A DNA stretch of 6,669 nucleotides from QQUK01 sp913009765 (GTDB lineage Bacteria; Zixibacteria; MSB-5A5; GN15; FEB-12): positions 1-6,669 of the forward strand of contig CALCCW010000228.1 in assembly GCA_937900185.1 (NCBI GenBank), written 5' to 3'. Of this stretch, positions 6,541-6,669 are shown piece by piece. Both the position numbers and the translations under genes were made by a program. The number at the start of each line of letters is the position of its first letter. Within the stretch, counting starts at the first letter, position 1. A model generated the notes under the pieces. It did not search any database. It worked only from the letters and a program-made list of their open reading frames with translations, and was not told where the DNA came from.

Positions 6541-6669
6541 TGCGGTGCTCCCGGCAGGCAGGCACCCGCCAGCGCTTTCATCTCCAGCGCCGGCATCGAC
6601 GACGGCCGGGCCGGCCGCAAGCTGAAGGTGCTGATGGCGGTATCGGCCTCCTTCTTTCTGCTGTGGTTG
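6541..6669 (+). other. High-GC foreign tail, probable assembly or library chimera, coding-like
   Basis: These 129 bases are about 68% GC, against about 36% in the preceding 120. The frame continuous with the upstream gene is open for 43 codons, and 37 of them end in G or C. That suggests it is coding in a high-GC organism, perhaps a protein with a membrane helix (KVLMAVSASFFLLWL, the last 15 residues). I cannot identify it. The exact join could lie a few bases either side of 6540. Confidence 0.85.

Noticed and set aside
6432..6620. Minus-strand open frame spanning the chimeric junction
   Set aside because: It crosses two DNAs of different origin, so it cannot be a natural gene.
6535..6646. 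GGTATC shared near the junction (about 6531) and in the high-GC tail (about 6639), as a possible recombination microhomology
   Set aside because: Six bases is expected by chance, and the second copy is not at the join.

Overview
This window is a block of late-stage flagellar export and regulatory genes from an AT-rich, motile bacterium. It carries clear technical artefacts at both ends. Read on the + strand it holds flhB (5' end missing), flhA, flhF, flhG, a sigma-28 family gene (fliA/whiG/sigD type), a small charged protein of unknown function, and the start of a single-pass membrane protein. Genes overlap or are 1 to 25 bases apart, most have a recognisable ribosome binding site, and no gap is long enough for an internal terminator. 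It therefore reads as one operon whose promoter lies outside the window.

Organism: flhB-flhA-flhF-flhG-sigma28 is a widespread order, known from Bacillota, spirochaetes and other phyla, and in gamma-proteobacteria with cheY after fliA. Here fliA is followed not by cheY but by two poorly known small genes. That mildly favours a non-proteobacterial lineage, but I cannot name a phylum. Composition is AT-rich with A/T-biased third codon positions, and TAA, TAG and TGA all appear to act as stops (standard bacterial code).

Layout: bases 1-33 are a T-rich run and 34-91 match the Illumina P5/TruSeq universal adapter base for base. Genomic sequence starts at about 92, inside flhB. flhB (94-852) has 1 base before flhA (854-2929). 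flhA overlaps flhF (2919-4052) by 11 bases, and flhF overlaps flhG (4045-4902) by 8. fliA follows at 4910-5782, a 106-aa charged protein at 5808-6128, and a membrane-anchored protein starts at 6145. At about 6540 the composition jumps from about 36% GC (previous 120 bases) to about 68% GC (last 129 bases). The final stretch looks like unrelated high-GC coding DNA joined by chance in frame.

How the genes work together: FlhA and FlhB form the export gate of the flagellar type III secretion system. FlhF and FlhG are the GTPase/ATPase pair that sets flagellar position and number. The sigma factor drives late flagellar genes. The most interesting biology is in that pair: FlhF has departed from several SRP-GTPase motifs, and FlhG lacks the N-terminal motif that normally stimulates FlhF. 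I did not find a novel defence, mobile or RNA-based system.
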